Shown here: positions 63,686 to 64,000 of the stretch, piece after piece
Layout of the letters: each line of letters starts with the position of its first letter
How positions within the stretch are numbered: position 1 is the first letter of the stretch
Assembly: GCA_905221605.1 (NCBI GenBank)
Contig: CAJNDS010002067.1
Location: 641,395-705,394, forward strand
DNA from: Symbiodinium natans
Lineage: Eukaryota > Sar > Dinophyceae > Suessiales > Symbiodiniaceae
Reading direction: 5' to 3'
Length of the DNA: 64,000 nucleotides
Notes under the pieces: generated by a model
The model's input: the letters and a program-made list of their open reading frames with translations, nothing else
What the model was told of the DNA's origin: nothing
Databases searched by the model: none
Made by a program: the position numbers and the translations under genes

Positions 63686-64000
63686 CAGAACCCCCTGCTG
63701 AGTTTGCAGGTGCAGAAGCTCGCGCCGGAAAACTGCAGCCAAACGGCGCATGCCGTCGCATGCCCAAGTTGCACAACGCAACAACTGGGATGAGCAATAT
63801 TCGTTCTAGCCCAGCTCAAGCATGGCTGAACTGCGTCCTGTAAACAAGTAAGTCGTAAGGCGCCCTTTCACACGCAAAGGTGCTGAAGAAAGGAAGACAC
63901 ATATCGGAGAACGAGGGCAATCCCGGCCAGGACGGTAAACAGCAGTAGCAGACTACCCCATTTAGAAACGAGTATGGAGTACTGTATTGGCTGAGCTTTC
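63686..64000. other. 3' flank of the LRR gene, no gene seen
   Basis: No recognisable coding or RNA feature up to the window edge. Confidence 0.3.

Overview
The window looks like nuclear DNA of a dinoflagellate, probably of the Symbiodiniaceae. The signs are: a degenerate dinoflagellate spliced-leader (DinoSL) sequence upstream of an intronless gene; intron-rich genes with tiny exons whose best donor sites are GC or GA as well as GT; many degenerate TTTAGGG-type (telomere-like) stretches; abundant microsatellites; and a copia-type retrotransposon. Every gene I could recognise lies on the + strand, as expected for unidirectional dinoflagellate gene arrays.

Layout. 1-768: end of a gene with an R3H-like motif. 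0.8-15.3 kb: mostly unassigned DNA with simple repeats, including a ~400-bp alternating purine-pyrimidine (CA/CG) tract. 15.3-20.5 kb: ankyrin-repeat gene split into many small exons. 20.5-30.4 kb: unassigned, with a few isolated exon-like ORFs and TTTAGGG-like blocks. 30.5-31.4 kb: intronless atypical short-chain dehydrogenase (SDR) gene with a relict spliced leader. 32.8-34.0 kb: Lys/Glu-rich protein gene, two exons. 34.6-36.6 kb: intronless SAM/coiled-coil/cyclin gene. 37.4-37.9 kb: small charged-protein gene in several exons. 40.0-40.8 kb: METTL21/FAM86-type methyltransferase gene in at least four exons. 43.8-45.8 kb: dense repeats. 45,795-60,668: giant LTR retrotransposon. 60.8-61.1 kb: trinucleotide tract. 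61.4-63.7 kb: ubiquitin-like plus leucine-rich-repeat gene with one intron.

The main discovery candidate is the 14.87-kb LTR element. It has identical 107-bp LTRs, a 5-bp CGAAT target duplication and a G-rich tract directly before the 3' LTR. Its three ORFs are joined by two +1 frame changes. Beside Gag, aspartic protease, integrase, copia-type reverse transcriptase and RNase H, they carry domains not normally found in LTR elements: CCCH zinc fingers, a 2-oxoglutarate/Fe(II) oxygenase-like domain between protease and integrase, a methyltransferase-like domain after RNase H, an SGNH/GDSL hydrolase-like domain, and a Tpt1/KptA-like RNA 2'-phosphotransferase domain split over the second frame change and followed by a zinc ribbon. 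All assignments come from motifs read by eye; no database search was run.
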